DNA of 64,000 bases from Pelethousia sp034933245 (GCA_034933245.1 JAYFNX010000011.1:1-64000), one strand, 5' to 3'. Positions 43,259-52,897 are shown, numbered from the stretch's first letter. Translations and numbers: made by a program. The notes: generated by a model not told the origin, from the letters alone.

Positions 43259-44353
43259 ATGAATACCTCTCGGCTAACGGAGCGATTTCTTCGGTATGTG
43301 CGTTGCAGCAGCGAATCCAGGAATGAACAAGCCTTTTGTTTGCTGATAGAAGATGAATTCGCTCGTTTGGGTATACCCTTCCGGCGCGATGAGGTTGGGG
43401 ATAAGATCGGCTCCAACGGCTGGAATTTGATCGCAAAAGTTCCCGGGGAAGGCGACCCGGTGCTGTTCAGCTGCCATTTGGACACCGTAAAACCCGGAGC
43501 GGGAATTAATCCCATTTTGGAGAACGGCATCATTCGCTCCGCAGGGGATACGATCCTGGGAGCGGACGATAAAAGCGGCATTGCCGCCGTTTTGGAGGCG
43601 CTGGAGAGCATTTTGGAAGAAGGCGCACCCCATCGTCCCGTGGAAATTCTTTTTTCGGTGTGCGAAGAAATAGGCCTATTGGGGGCCAGGCATGCGGACT
43701 ACAGCCGCTTCGAAAGCAAAGAAGGATTGGTACTGGATACCAGCGAGATCGGTCTGCTTAAAAACCGCGCACCCGCCATTGTGCATCTTCACGTTCGGGT
43801 TCATGGCAAAGCGGCCCACGCGGCAGTGGAGCCCGAGAAGGGCGTACATGCCATCAAGGCGGCTGCCGAAGCTATAACCAATATCCCATGCGGCTATCCG
43901 GACGATATGACCGTGATGAATGTGGCCAATTTTGTTTCCCAAGGCGCTACGAACGTGGTGCCTGATTTGGCCGCGTTTGATATGGAAATCCGCTCTTTTA
44001 CAGAGACGCATTTACAAAAATATATTCGAGAAACAGAAGAGGCCCTTCAAAGCGCCTGCCGAACCTATGGCGCCTCTTACGAATTGACAATGGAGCGCCA
44101 GTGCGATCCTCTTTTTGTGCCGGAAGACGGCCCGCTAATCCAGAAGATCCGGGATCTATATGCCCGGATGGGTATTGAAGTAAAGACCAAGAGCACCTTT
44201 GGCGGGTGCGATGCCACGTGGATTTGCGCCCATGGCATCCAAGCGGCAAACACCGGAACGGGCATGCGCAATGCGCATGGCGTGCGCGAATCCATTGCGC
44301 TAGCCGATCTGGAGACGATCACCCGGATGGTGTACGGTGTGATACGAGGCTAA
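43259..44353 (+). CDS. M20-family peptidase (PepT-like aminotripeptidase/di-zinc peptidase)
   Basis: 364 residues. Zinc-site motifs: LFSCHLDTVKPG, GADDKSGIAA, FSVCEEIGLLGA (catalytic Glu), and a C-terminal GMRNAHGVRES His. The PepT/M42-like order and length fit the 'M20/M25/M40, peptidase T-like' group of Firmicutes, cytosolic. ATG 43259 chosen for AGAAAGGCGG just upstream. It stands alone before the DUF3798 operon; a functional link is unknown. Confidence 0.85.
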   Translation: MNTSRLTERFLRYVRCSSESRNEQAFCLLIEDEFARLGIPFRRDEVGDKIGSNGWNLIAKVPGEGDPVLFSCHLDTVKPGAGINPILENGIIRSAGDTILGADDKSGIAAVLEALESILEEGAPHRPVEILFSVCEEIGLLGARHADYSRFESKEGLVLDTSEIGLLKNRAPAIVHLHVRVHGKAAHAAVEPEKGVHAIKAAAEAITNIPCGYPDDMTVMNVANFVSQGATNVVPDLAAFDMEIRSFTETHLQKYIRETEEALQSACRTYGASYELTMERQCDPLFVPEDGPLIQKIRDLYARMGIEVKTKSTFGGCDATWICAHGIQAANTGTGMRNAHGVRESIALADLETITRMVYGVIRG

Positions 44354-44431
44354 CCTTTTCAGAACACACATGTTTATTTGCTTTCCCCGCGCTGGCGCGC
44401 GAGGATATAAAAAAACAGGAGGAACCAATCA

Positions 44432-45664
44432 ATGACCAAAAAACTGCTTTGCTTGGCGCTTGCCCTGGTTATGGCGCTGACGCTGTTCGGCTGCCGCACC
44501 CAGACTGCGCCCGCTGCTGCCGAGCCTGCCGCTGAGCCCGCTGCTGAGGCCGCGGAACCCGCCGCCGAAGCTGCCGAACCCGCCGCTGAAGCTGCTGTTG
44601 AGCCCTATAAGATCGGCATCATCACCGGCACCGTGTCCCAGGGCGAGGAAGAATTCCAAGCCGCCCAGAAGATGGCTGCTCAGTATGACAACATCGTGAC
44701 AGCTACCTACCCCGATAACTTCTCCACCGAGACGGAAACCACCATTGCTAACGTAGTGGCTCTGGCTTCCGATCCCGAGGTGAAGGCCATCGTGTTTGTG
44801 CAGGCTGTTCCCGGTGCCGCCGCCGCCATCGATAAGGTGCGTGAGACCCGGCCCGAGATGCTCTTCATCTGCGGCGTGTGCGCGGAAGATCCCGCTGTTA
44901 TCGGCTCCAAGGCTGACATCTGCTTCCTGGCCGATGAGCTGACCATGGGCACTTCTATCCCCACGCTGGCTTCCCAGATGGGCGCCAAGACCCTCATTCA
45001 TTATTCCTTTGCCCGTCACCTCTCCTATGCGACCATCGCGGCCCGTCGTGAGAAGATGATTGAGGTTTGCAAGACCTTGGGCATCGAGTTTGTTGACGTA
45101 ACCGCTCCCGATCCCACTGGTGATGCCGGCGTTTCCGGCGCCCAGCAGTTCATCCTGGAGGATGTGCCGCGGCAGGTTGCCGAATATGGCAAGGATACCG
45201 CCTTCTTCTCCACCAACTGCGCGATGCAGGAGCCCCTTATCGTTTCCATCCTGGAGCAGGGCGCCATCTATCCGCAACAGTGCTGCCCCAGCCCCTATCA
45301 CGGCTATCCCGCAGCTTTGAGCATCGATGTGACCGGCCACGAGGGCGATGTACAGTACATGCTGGATTCCATCAAGGCCAAGCTGGATGAAAAGGGCATG
45401 GCTGGCCGTATGTCCACCTGGACCACCCCCGTCAACATGGCGATGGTGGAAGGCGGCGTGCTGTATGCCATCGAGTATTGTGAAGGCCGCACCAACGGCA
45501 GCTTTGATCCTGAAGTGCTGAACACCGTTTTCAAGCAGGTTGCCGGCGAAAACTGCAAGCTGACCCCCTATGCGGATGCCAATGGCACCATCGAGAACTT
45601 CTTCATGGTCTTCGGCGAATACTACAACTTCGCTACCGAGACTCCTTACGAGTTGAATTTTTAA
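44432..45664 (+). CDS. DUF3798-family substrate-binding lipoprotein of an ABC importer
   Basis: 410 residues. Signal peptide and lipobox at Cys21 (LFGC), then an Ala/Glu/Pro tether (about 25-56) built of repeated AEPAAEA units. The mature domain (PYKIGIITGTVSQGEEEF onward) has the periplasmic binding fold of DUF3798, an uncharacterised family. Followed by one double ATPase and two permeases, so it is the receptor of a CUT2/BMP-like importer of unknown ligand. AGGAGG before the ATG. Confidence 0.83.
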   Translation: MTKKLLCLALALVMALTLFGCRTQTAPAAAEPAAEPAAEAAEPAAEAAEPAAEAAVEPYKIGIITGTVSQGEEEFQAAQKMAAQYDNIVTATYPDNFSTETETTIANVVALASDPEVKAIVFVQAVPGAAAAIDKVRETRPEMLFICGVCAEDPAVIGSKADICFLADELTMGTSIPTLASQMGAKTLIHYSFARHLSYATIAARREKMIEVCKTLGIEFVDVTAPDPTGDAGVSGAQQFILEDVPRQVAEYGKDTAFFSTNCAMQEPLIVSILEQGAIYPQQCCPSPYHGYPAALSIDVTGHEGDVQYMLDSIKAKLDEKGMAGRMSTWTTPVNMAMVEGGVLYAIEYCEGRTNGSFDPEVLNTVFKQVAGENCKLTPYADANGTIENFFMVFGEYYNFATETPYELNF

Positions 45665-45697
45665 TCTAATCACCGACGGCTAAATAGCCAAATCAGA

Positions 45698-45734
45698 GTC
45701 GCCGGCTTGCTCGGCAAGCCGGCGACGTTTTTTT
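45698..45734 (+). terminator. Terminator/attenuator between the DUF3798 lipoprotein and ATPase genes
   Basis: Perfect 13-bp stem GTCGCCGGCTTGC / GCAAGCCGGCGAC with a TCG loop, followed by GTTTTTTT. A full rho-independent terminator inside the operon; downstream genes then depend on read-through or on a weak promoter in 45735-45837. Confidence 0.88.
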
Positions 45735-45837
45735 CAGCGCAGCTATCATCGAATTGATACAAATCAGCTATCAGGCCTAGGCCAAATTCGGTTGGGCCTG
45801 TGGCCTTATAGCCTTGTATATGATAGGAGGAACAGAC

Positions 45838-47439
45838 TTGGAAAATCCATATGTCCTGAAAATGGACAACATTTCCAAAGAATATTATGGAAACCGGGTC
45901 CTTAAAAACGTGAGCATTTGCGTGAAGCCGGGCGAAATCCATGCCCTTATGGGGGAAAATGGCGCTGGCAAATCCACCCTGATGAACATTCTGTTCGGTA
46001 TGCCTGTTATCCACAGCACGGGTGGCTTTGAGGGCACGGTGGAGATAGACGGCAAGCCGGCCGTTATCGATGCGCCCCACAACGCCATGAACTTTGGCAT
46101 CGGCATGGTTCATCAGGAATTTATGCTTATTCCGGGCTTTACCATAACGGAGAACATCAAGGTGGGCAGGGAGATTTGCCATCCTTCCGCCTTGAGCCGC
46201 GTTTTCGGCAAAAGCCTTGAAACGCTGGATACAAAACAGATGGCGGCGGATGCCCGCAAGGCGCTGGACGATATCGGCATGGACATTGGGGAGTACGTAA
46301 AAGTGGCGGGACTGCCCATTGGCTATATGCAGTTTGTGGAAATAGCCCGCGAAATCGACAAGACGGGCATTCGCCTGCTGGTGTTCGACGAGCCCACCGC
46401 CGTACTTACGGAGAGCGAAGCGGACAGGCTGCTGGAGATTATGCGGCAGATTGCCGCCAAGGGCATTGCCATCATATTTATTACGCATCGGCTGGATGAA
46501 GTTATGGCCGTGGCGGACAGCCTCACCGTTTTACGGGATGGCGAGTTTGTGGCGCGCCGGCAGGTGCAGGACACCAACGTGGTGGAGATTGCCGAGTTGA
46601 TGATCGGCCGGAAGGTGGAGAAGCTGGTGGACGATTGCGAAGATTGCCGGCAGCTTTCCGACCAAGATGTGGCGCTTTCCCTCCGCGATTTCCATGTGAA
46701 TATGCAGGGCGAAATGGTAAAGGGAATCGACCTGGATATCCGCCAGGGCGAAATTTTTGGGATTGGCGGCCTGGCAGGCCAAGGTAAAATCGGCATTCCA
46801 AACGGTATTATGGGCCTGTATGAATCCACGGGCACGGTTAGCGCATTTGGCCAGGAACTGGATCTTTCCAAATTGGGAGAGGCGCTTTCCCACGGCATCG
46901 CATTCGTTTCGGAGGATAGACGCGGCGTCGGCCTGTTGCTGGGGGAATCCATCGAGCAGAATATCGCCTTTTCCGCCATACAAGTCAAAGATGACTTCAT
47001 GCATATTCTGGGCCCCATCAAGCTGTTTAACCAGGCCAAAGCAAAGCAGCACGCGCTGGATATGATCAAGCTTTTGGATATCCGCTGCACGGGCCCCAAC
47101 CAAACCGCCGGGAGCCTCTCCGGTGGCAATCAGCAAAAAGTTTGCCTGGCCCGGGCGCTCACCATCAAGCCTAAGATCCTCATTGTGTCCGAGCCTACCC
47201 GCGGCATCGACATCGGCGCAAAAAAGCTGGTGCTCGAGTATCTGGTTAAGATTAACCGGGAGATGGGCATTACCATCATCATGGTCAGTTCGGAGTTGGT
47301 GGAGTTGCGCTCCCTGTGCGACCGGATTGCCATCGTGTCCAGCGGCAAATTAGTACGCATCATGCGGCCTGAGGATTCAGACGCCGAATTCGGCTTGGCC
47401 ATGGCCGGCTCCAGAAAGGCAGGTGCCCAGCATGCGTGA
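45838..47439 (+). CDS. ABC importer ATPase, two fused nucleotide-binding domains (DUF3798 system)
   Basis: 533 residues. First domain: Walker A GENGAGKST, signature region LPIGYMQFVEIAREI (degenerate), Walker B LLVFDEPTAVL. Second domain: degenerate Walker A GLAGQGKIG, intact LSGGNQQK, Walker B region LIVSEPTRGIDIGA. This is the RbsA/MglA-type asymmetric pair. Start TTG at 45838, seven bases after AGGAGG; the TTG at 45814 has no site and would read through the Shine-Dalgarno. Overlaps the next gene by 8 bases. Confidence 0.87.
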   Translation: MENPYVLKMDNISKEYYGNRVLKNVSICVKPGEIHALMGENGAGKSTLMNILFGMPVIHSTGGFEGTVEIDGKPAVIDAPHNAMNFGIGMVHQEFMLIPGFTITENIKVGREICHPSALSRVFGKSLETLDTKQMAADARKALDDIGMDIGEYVKVAGLPIGYMQFVEIAREIDKTGIRLLVFDEPTAVLTESEADRLLEIMRQIAAKGIAIIFITHRLDEVMAVADSLTVLRDGEFVARRQVQDTNVVEIAELMIGRKVEKLVDDCEDCRQLSDQDVALSLRDFHVNMQGEMVKGIDLDIRQGEIFGIGGLAGQGKIGIPNGIMGLYESTGTVSAFGQELDLSKLGEALSHGIAFVSEDRRGVGLLLGESIEQNIAFSAIQVKDDFMHILGPIKLFNQAKAKQHALDMIKLLDIRCTGPNQTAGSLSGGNQQKVCLARALTIKPKILIVSEPTRGIDIGAKKLVLEYLVKINREMGITIIMVSSELVELRSLCDRIAIVSSGKLVRIMRPEDSDAEFGLAMAGSRKAGAQHA

Positions 47440-48547
47440 GAAATTGAAAAACATCTATGGAACCATCGGGCTGCCCCGGGTTATCATCATCTGCTTCTTC
47501 CTGCTCCTGCTTCTTTCGGCAGGCCCGCTAAACCTTTCTATTCCAAGCCTTTTGGGCGATGCTGTCCGGCGATGGGCCATGTATGGCATCTTGGTACTGG
47601 CCATGGTGCCTGCCGTGCAGAGCGGCATCGGTCTTAACTTCGGCATTAGCCTGGGCATTGTAGGCGGATTGTTGGGCGCCACCATGGCGATTGAGTTCAA
47701 CATTGCGAACCCATGGCTATCATTGGCCACAGCCGTTTTGATCGGCACGGGCCTTGCTACCGTTTTCGGCCTGGGATACGGCATGTTGCTCAACAAGGTG
47801 AAAGGGTCTGAGATGACGGTTTCTACCTATGTGGGTTTCTCCGTTATCGCCTTCATGAATATCATGTGGCTATCCCTGCCTTTCAAAAACGGCGAGTTGA
47901 TCTGGCCCCTGGGCGGCGAGGGCATGCGTAATACCATTAACCTAAAAACCACCTTCGGCGAAGTGCTGAGCAATACGGCCCTCTCCATTAATATTAGCGG
48001 CCGAGGCATCGCTTTTGGCAAAGCGGCCGAAGAGCTTAACGCTGTGTCCGTTGGCTTCTATTTTCCCACCGGAGCGGTGTTGTTCTTCCTGTTCTTCTGC
48101 CTGCTTATGTGGCTGTTTATGCGCAGCAAGGTGGGCATGGCGCTGAGCGCGGCCGGCGCAAACCCCAAGTTTGCCCAGGCAACCGGCATAAACGTAAACA
48201 AGATGCGCATTGTGGGTACGGCGATTTCTACAGCGCTGGGCGCAGTGGGTATCATCCTCTATGCACAGAGTTACGGGTTCCTGCAGCTTTATAATGCGCC
48301 CCTCATGATGGGCTTCCATTGTGTGGCGGCGATACTGATCGGTGGTGCTTCGGTGAGCCGGGCGCGAATATCCCACGTGCTCATTGGAACGTTCCTTTTC
48401 CAAGGGATTCTAGCTGTGGCCCTGCCGGTGGCGAACAAGTTACTGCCCGAGAGCAACCTTTCGGACGTAATCCGCATTATCATCTCCAACGGCATCATAC
48501 TCTATGCCCTTTCCAAGACCAAGCAAGGAGGCAAAGGCGATGACTGA
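47432..48547 (+). CDS. ABC importer permease 1 of the DUF3798 system
   Basis: 371 residues, about nine membrane segments, BPD_transp_2 family. The coupling loop AAGANPKFAQATGINVNKMR is clear. Starts within the last codons of the ATPase gene (ATGCGTGA) and overlaps permease 2 by 8 bases. Confidence 0.87.
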   Translation: MREKLKNIYGTIGLPRVIIICFFLLLLLSAGPLNLSIPSLLGDAVRRWAMYGILVLAMVPAVQSGIGLNFGISLGIVGGLLGATMAIEFNIANPWLSLATAVLIGTGLATVFGLGYGMLLNKVKGSEMTVSTYVGFSVIAFMNIMWLSLPFKNGELIWPLGGEGMRNTINLKTTFGEVLSNTALSINISGRGIAFGKAAEELNAVSVGFYFPTGAVLFFLFFCLLMWLFMRSKVGMALSAAGANPKFAQATGINVNKMRIVGTAISTALGAVGIILYAQSYGFLQLYNAPLMMGFHCVAAILIGGASVSRARISHVLIGTFLFQGILAVALPVANKLLPESNLSDVIRIIISNGIILYALSKTKQGGKGDD

Positions 48548-50027
48548 TCTGAAAAAAACGTATAGGGATTGGATCGGTGAGAACAAGGTCGTCGTATTGT
48601 TCGTGCTGCTGTGTGTGGGCGCGATCTATGCTTCCCGTAATCCTCTCACCTTCGTGGCTGCAGAGCTATTTACCCGCATTGGCCGAAACGGCTTCACCGT
48701 ACTTGCGCTGCTCATTCCGGTTCTGGCTGGCATGGGACTGAACTTCGGCATTGTAATCGGCGCCATCGCGGCGCAGATTGCCGTGTTCTGGGTGGTCTAT
48801 TGGGGCTTCACGGGCATTGAGGGTTTTCTGCTCTGCGTGCTCATAGGCACGCCGCTGGCCCTGCTTTTCGGCCTGCTGGTTGGCAAGCTCTTTAACCGGA
48901 TGAAGGGAGCGGAAATGATCGCCGGCATGGTGCTGGGATATTTTGCAGACGGTCTTTACCAGCTCTTCTTCCTGTATGTCATTGGTGGCGTAATCCCCAT
49001 GGGAGACTCTCAGCTCATCATTACGGGCGGCGTGGGCGTGAAAAATACGGTGGACCTGGCGCCCAACATCAAGTATGCCCTTGATACCGTATCCATGCTC
49101 ACCGCACTGGAGATAGCTTTCTATGTGGTCGTTGCAATCACGCTCATCAAGCTTGTCTACCGTTTGCTGAAAAAGGATAATGCTTTGGGCGGCAGCATGA
49201 AGAAGGAGCTGATCACCCTCGCGGTCGCGGTGGTGGTATATGGGCTCACCTATATTCCGGCTGTGGAAGCCTTCCTCTCAACAGACAGGCTGGGCCTTCT
49301 GGATGCGGTAACGGGCGTTGCCCTGCTTTCCACCGCGTGGAACCTCTATAAACTTGTACGCATAAAGGTTGGCAAGAAGGAGGTTGGCGGCTGGCAAATG
49401 CCCTTGATTCGGCTGGGCCTTACGGTGGTGCTTTATGCATTGACCTATATTCCGGCCATTGAAACCATTTTGCTGGCTGTAAACATTCCGGTAACGACTT
49501 ATCTGTGCATCGTAGGCCTGTGCGTGTTCAACAATATTCTGCTCAAAACACGGCTGGGGCAGAACATGCGCACCGTAGGCCAGAGCCGCACGGTGGCAAA
49601 CGCGGCAGGCATCAATGTGGATGGGACCCGCGTGATCGCCATGGTGCTCTCTACGATGCTCGCCTGCTGGGGCCAGCTGATTTACTTGCAAAACATCGGT
49701 ACTTTCTCTACCTATGGCGCGCATACGCAGGTTGGCCAGTTTGCCATTGCGGCGCTTCTGGTAGGCGGCGCAAGCGTACAAAAGGCCACAAACAAACAGG
49801 CGATTCTGGGCGTAATCCTTTTCCACACCCTGTTTATCGTGGCACCCCAAGCGGGCAAGCAGCTCTTCAATAACGCGCAGCTTGGCGAGTATTTCCGCGT
49901 GTTTGTTGCTTACGGCGTAATCGCCATGGCGCTTGCGATGCATGCCTGGAAAAAAGTGATAAAGCCCAAAGCGGATACTGCCGCGCCTGCCGCGGCTGTA
50001 CGGCCGCCGAATCCCCTTCTCAAATAA
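48540..50027 (+). CDS. ABC importer permease 2 of the DUF3798 system, enlarged by an internal duplication
   Basis: 495 residues, against about 370 for its partner. The N-terminal and C-terminal parts are BPD_transp_2-like (coupling loop VGQSRTVANAAGINVDGTR). Between them, about residues 215-320, are two similar hydrophobic units with VVVYGLTYIPAVEAFL and VVLYALTYIPAIETIL about 66 residues apart, which look like a tandem duplication adding membrane segments. ATG 48540 has AAGGAGG. A strong terminator follows. Confidence 0.85.
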   Translation: MTDLKKTYRDWIGENKVVVLFVLLCVGAIYASRNPLTFVAAELFTRIGRNGFTVLALLIPVLAGMGLNFGIVIGAIAAQIAVFWVVYWGFTGIEGFLLCVLIGTPLALLFGLLVGKLFNRMKGAEMIAGMVLGYFADGLYQLFFLYVIGGVIPMGDSQLIITGGVGVKNTVDLAPNIKYALDTVSMLTALEIAFYVVVAITLIKLVYRLLKKDNALGGSMKKELITLAVAVVVYGLTYIPAVEAFLSTDRLGLLDAVTGVALLSTAWNLYKLVRIKVGKKEVGGWQMPLIRLGLTVVLYALTYIPAIETILLAVNIPVTTYLCIVGLCVFNNILLKTRLGQNMRTVGQSRTVANAAGINVDGTRVIAMVLSTMLACWGQLIYLQNIGTFSTYGAHTQVGQFAIAALLVGGASVQKATNKQAILGVILFHTLFIVAPQAGKQLFNNAQLGEYFRVFVAYGVIAMALAMHAWKKVIKPKADTAAPAAAVRPPNPLLK

Positions 50028-50084
50028 TAACGGGGAAGATTTCCCGGGAAACAAAAGGGAAGCCTTTCTGCATCCCTAAACCTA

Positions 50085-50114
50085 GCAAAAAAGTGGCATC
50101 CGCCACTTTTTTGC
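50085..50114 (+). terminator. Terminator after the DUF3798 ABC operon
   Basis: GCAAAAAAGTGGC / GCCACTTTTTTGC with loop ATCC; A- and T-runs make it work on both strands. Confidence 0.92.
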
Positions 50115-50164
50115 ATACGGCAATTTGCCGGGCAACGATTAAAAGACAACCGGCCTCGTAAAAA

Positions 50165-50183
50165 GGGGCGCTTAAAGCGCCCC
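50165..50183 (-). terminator. Terminator of the small membrane gene at 50.3 kb
   Basis: Minus-strand GGGGCGC / GCGCCCC stem with a 5-base loop, followed by TTTTTAC. Confidence 0.8.
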
Positions 50184-50207
50184 GAACATAACCGAAGCAG
50201 GTAGATA

Positions 50208-50378
50208 CTATGCGCGAAGATACAGAATGATGCTGGCGAAGCTTACAAGCAACTGCAGGGCAAAAATCCCATAACACAGGTTTCGCCGCAGAGAATCTTC
50301 CCTGCGTTTGTAAATCTCCGCGCCGATGAGAGGCACGATGGGTATGGCGCCTGCGTAAAGCATGAAGGCGATATCCAA
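50208..50378 (-). CDS. Small two-helix membrane protein, unrecognised
   Basis: 56 residues from a TTG at 50378 with AGAAAGGA upstream; an ATG at 50405 would add nine residues but lacks a site. Two hydrophobic helices (AFMLYAGAIPIVPLIGAEIY and NLCYGIFALQLLVSFASII) flank a basic loop. A dedicated terminator 25 bases past the stop supports a real transcript. Convergent with the ABC operon. Confidence 0.5.
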   Translation of the reverse strand: MDIAFMLYAGAIPIVPLIGAEIYKRREDSLRRNLCYGIFALQLLVSFASIILYLRA

Positions 50379-50593
50379 GGTTGGCACATCCTTTCTGCTA
50401 TCCATGGCCGCGGGCTGCGGCTTAGTTACAACCATAGGGTACCATGATTTATGCATACCAAGCGATAGGAGTCTCTTGGAAGGTTGGGAAAGCTTTAGGA
50501 AAAAGGCTGCAATGCCAAGCAAAGATAGTTGTGTTTTGGAGCGAATATGATACACTATAAAATGAGTAAGAAGGCGAAAGGAGCAAAACAGAA

Positions 50594-50878
50594 ATGATTA
50601 AGCACATCGTATGCCATAAATATGCGGATAGGGCCCAGGCGGCCGTTATTGCCCCCATGTTACGGGGGCTGGTGGGGCAGGTACCCGGCCTTGTGAGCAT
50701 GGAAGCGGGTGCGGATTTTCTGGGAAGCGCCCGCAGCTATGACTTGGCTTTGATCGCAACGCTGGAAAGCCGGGCGGCGCTGGAAGTCTATGCAAACCAC
50801 CCCGCCCATGTTAAGGTGAAAGAATATATCCATCAGCACCTACAAAACGGTATTTCGGTGGATTTTGAGGTAGAATAA
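50594..50878 (+). CDS. Dabb (stress-responsive A/B barrel) domain protein
   Basis: 94 residues, one ferredoxin-like alpha/beta barrel domain of the Dabb family: MIKHIVCHKY start, central LGSARSYDLALIATLES, and NHPAHVKVKEYI. Dimeric in studied relatives; function here unknown. Only 6 bases before uvrB, so it is co-transcribed with the repair genes. Confidence 0.85.
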   Translation: MIKHIVCHKYADRAQAAVIAPMLRGLVGQVPGLVSMEAGADFLGSARSYDLALIATLESRAALEVYANHPAHVKVKEYIHQHLQNGISVDFEVE

Positions 50879-50884
50879 GCCCGC

Positions 50885-52897
50885 ATGAACGAATTTAAGG
50901 TCGTTTCCCCCTTTGAGCCTCAGGGGGATCAGCCCCAGGCCATCGAAGCCCTTTCCAAAGGCGTGGAGAGGGGGGATAAGCTGCAGGTGCTCTTAGGCGT
51001 TACCGGCAGCGGCAAAACGTTTACCATGGCCAAAGTCATTGAACGGGTGCAGCGGCCCACGCTGGTTATCGCCCACAACAAGACCCTGGCCGCCCAGCTT
51101 TGCGGTGAACTTAAGGAATTCTTTCCGGACAGCGCCGTGGAGTATTTTGTCAGTTATTACGACTATTACCAGCCGGAGGCATATATCGCCGCCTCCGATA
51201 CATACATCGAAAAGGTCGCCACCGTTAACGATGAGATAGACAAGCTCCGCCACAGCGCCACCTGTGCCCTCAACGAACGGCGGGATGTGATCATCGTAGC
51301 TTCTGTGAGCTGCATTTATGCTCTGGGCGATCCAGAGGAGTATCTGAAGCTTTCCATCTCCTTGCGCCCCGGTACGGCTATTGACCGGGACGAGGTGATG
51401 CGCCGCTTGGTAGAAATTCAATACCAGCGCAATGAATACGATTTTGCCCGAGGGACCTTCCGGGCAAAAGGGGATGTGCTGGATATTTTTCCGGCCAATT
51501 GGTCGGACAAGGCGCTGCGGGTGGAATTTTTTGGGGACGAGGTAGAGCGCATCAGCGAGGTGAACGTTCTCACGGGAGAAATCTTGCTAGATCGGGCCCA
51601 TGTGGCGATATTCCCGGCCAGCCATTATGCTACGGGCAGGGAAAAATTAACGGCGGCGCTGGAAGAGATCGAGGGGGATATGCGTCGGCGGGTAGAGGAA
51701 TTTAAAGCCCAGGATAAGCTGATTGAGGCCCAGCGGTTGGAGCAGCGCACCCTGTATGATATGGAAATGATGCGGGAAATCGGCTATTGCCAGGGAATTG
51801 AAAACTACTCCCGCTATTTCGACGGCCGCAAGCCGGGGCAGCCTCCCTTTACCCTGCTGGATTACTTCCCTAAGGATTTTCTACTGATGATCGACGAGAG
51901 CCATGTAACCATTCCCCAGATACGGGCCATGTACCACGGAGATCTGTCCCGAAAAACCGAGCTGGTGGAATATGGGTTCCGAATTCCCAGCGCGTTCGAT
52001 AACAGGCCTTTGAAGTTTGAGGAATTTACCCAGCGGATCAACCAGCTCATTTGCGTATCTGCAACGCCTGCGGATTACGAGCTGGGCCTTGCTTCACAAG
52101 TGGCCGAGCAAATTATTCGACCCACGGGCCTGGTAGACCCGCCCGTAGAGGTGCGGCCTGTGGAGGGACAGGTGGACGACCTGCTCTCTGAAATTCACAA
52201 ACAAACGGCCCGGGGGTTCCGTACGTTGGTGACCACCCTTACCAAGCGTATGGCCGAAAGCCTCACGGAATATTTGGACGGTATGGGCATACGCGTCCGC
52301 TATATGCACAGCGACATTGAGACCATCGAACGGATGGAGATCATCCGGGATCTGCGCTTAGGCGAGTTTGATGTGTTGGTGGGAATCAACCTGCTCCGGG
52401 AAGGGCTGGACCTGCCGGAGGTAGGCCTTGTCGCCATCTTGGATGCGGACAAAGAGGGCTTCCTGCGCTCCGCAACCTCGTTGATTCAGACCATCGGCAG
52501 GGCGGCCCGCAATGCCGAGGGCCGGGTTATCATGTATGCGGATGCGATGACGCCAAGCATGCGCACGGCTCTTGACGAGACGGAACGCCGCCGGGAAAAG
52601 CAAACGGCCTTTAATACCGCCCATGGCATTATTCCGCAGAGCATTGTGAAGGCCGTACACGGCATTTTGGAAATCAGCAGCCGGCCCAAGGCGGAAAACC
52701 TGCCCGAAGCCGACAAAGCTGCCAAGGTGGAGCTTTTGCAGCAGCAGATGCGCCAGGCGGCGGCGGAACTGGATTTTGAGACTGCGGCTAAGCTGCGGGA
52801 TCAGCTTTTTGCCCTAACTGAGCAGGCACAGCATAAGAAAATTGCGCCCGGCATGCCCGGCAGCAAAAAACCGGCCAGAGGGCGCACCCGTAAATGA
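50885..52897 (+). CDS. uvrB: Excinuclease ABC subunit B
   Basis: 670 residues. Helicase-like damage-verification subunit of nucleotide excision repair. Walker A GVTGSGKTFT, beta-hairpin region YYDYYQPEAYI, DESHVTIPQ (motif II), helicase motif VI QTIGRAARN, and the C-terminal UVR domain that binds UvrA/UvrC. Overlaps functionally with uvrA 31 bases downstream. No LexA-box could be recognised before the Dabb gene. Confidence 0.97.
   Translation: MNEFKVVSPFEPQGDQPQAIEALSKGVERGDKLQVLLGVTGSGKTFTMAKVIERVQRPTLVIAHNKTLAAQLCGELKEFFPDSAVEYFVSYYDYYQPEAYIAASDTYIEKVATVNDEIDKLRHSATCALNERRDVIIVASVSCIYALGDPEEYLKLSISLRPGTAIDRDEVMRRLVEIQYQRNEYDFARGTFRAKGDVLDIFPANWSDKALRVEFFGDEVERISEVNVLTGEILLDRAHVAIFPASHYATGREKLTAALEEIEGDMRRRVEEFKAQDKLIEAQRLEQRTLYDMEMMREIGYCQGIENYSRYFDGRKPGQPPFTLLDYFPKDFLLMIDESHVTIPQIRAMYHGDLSRKTELVEYGFRIPSAFDNRPLKFEEFTQRINQLICVSATPADYELGLASQVAEQIIRPTGLVDPPVEVRPVEGQVDDLLSEIHKQTARGFRTLVTTLTKRMAESLTEYLDGMGIRVRYMHSDIETIERMEIIRDLRLGEFDVLVGINLLREGLDLPEVGLVAILDADKEGFLRSATSLIQTIGRAARNAEGRVIMYADAMTPSMRTALDETERRREKQTAFNTAHGIIPQSIVKAVHGILEISSRPKAENLPEADKAAKVELLQQQMRQAAAELDFETAAKLRDQLFALTEQAQHKKIAPGMPGSKKPARGRTRK

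Noticed and set aside
44429..45673. Open frame of 414 codons antisense to the DUF3798 gene
   Set aside because: Gly/His-rich low-complexity product, no start signals; another shadow of a GC-rich gene with Ala/Glu repeats.
50556..50593. SOS/LexA box in front of the uvrB operon
   Set aside because: No sequence resembling CGAAC-n4-GTTCG was found.
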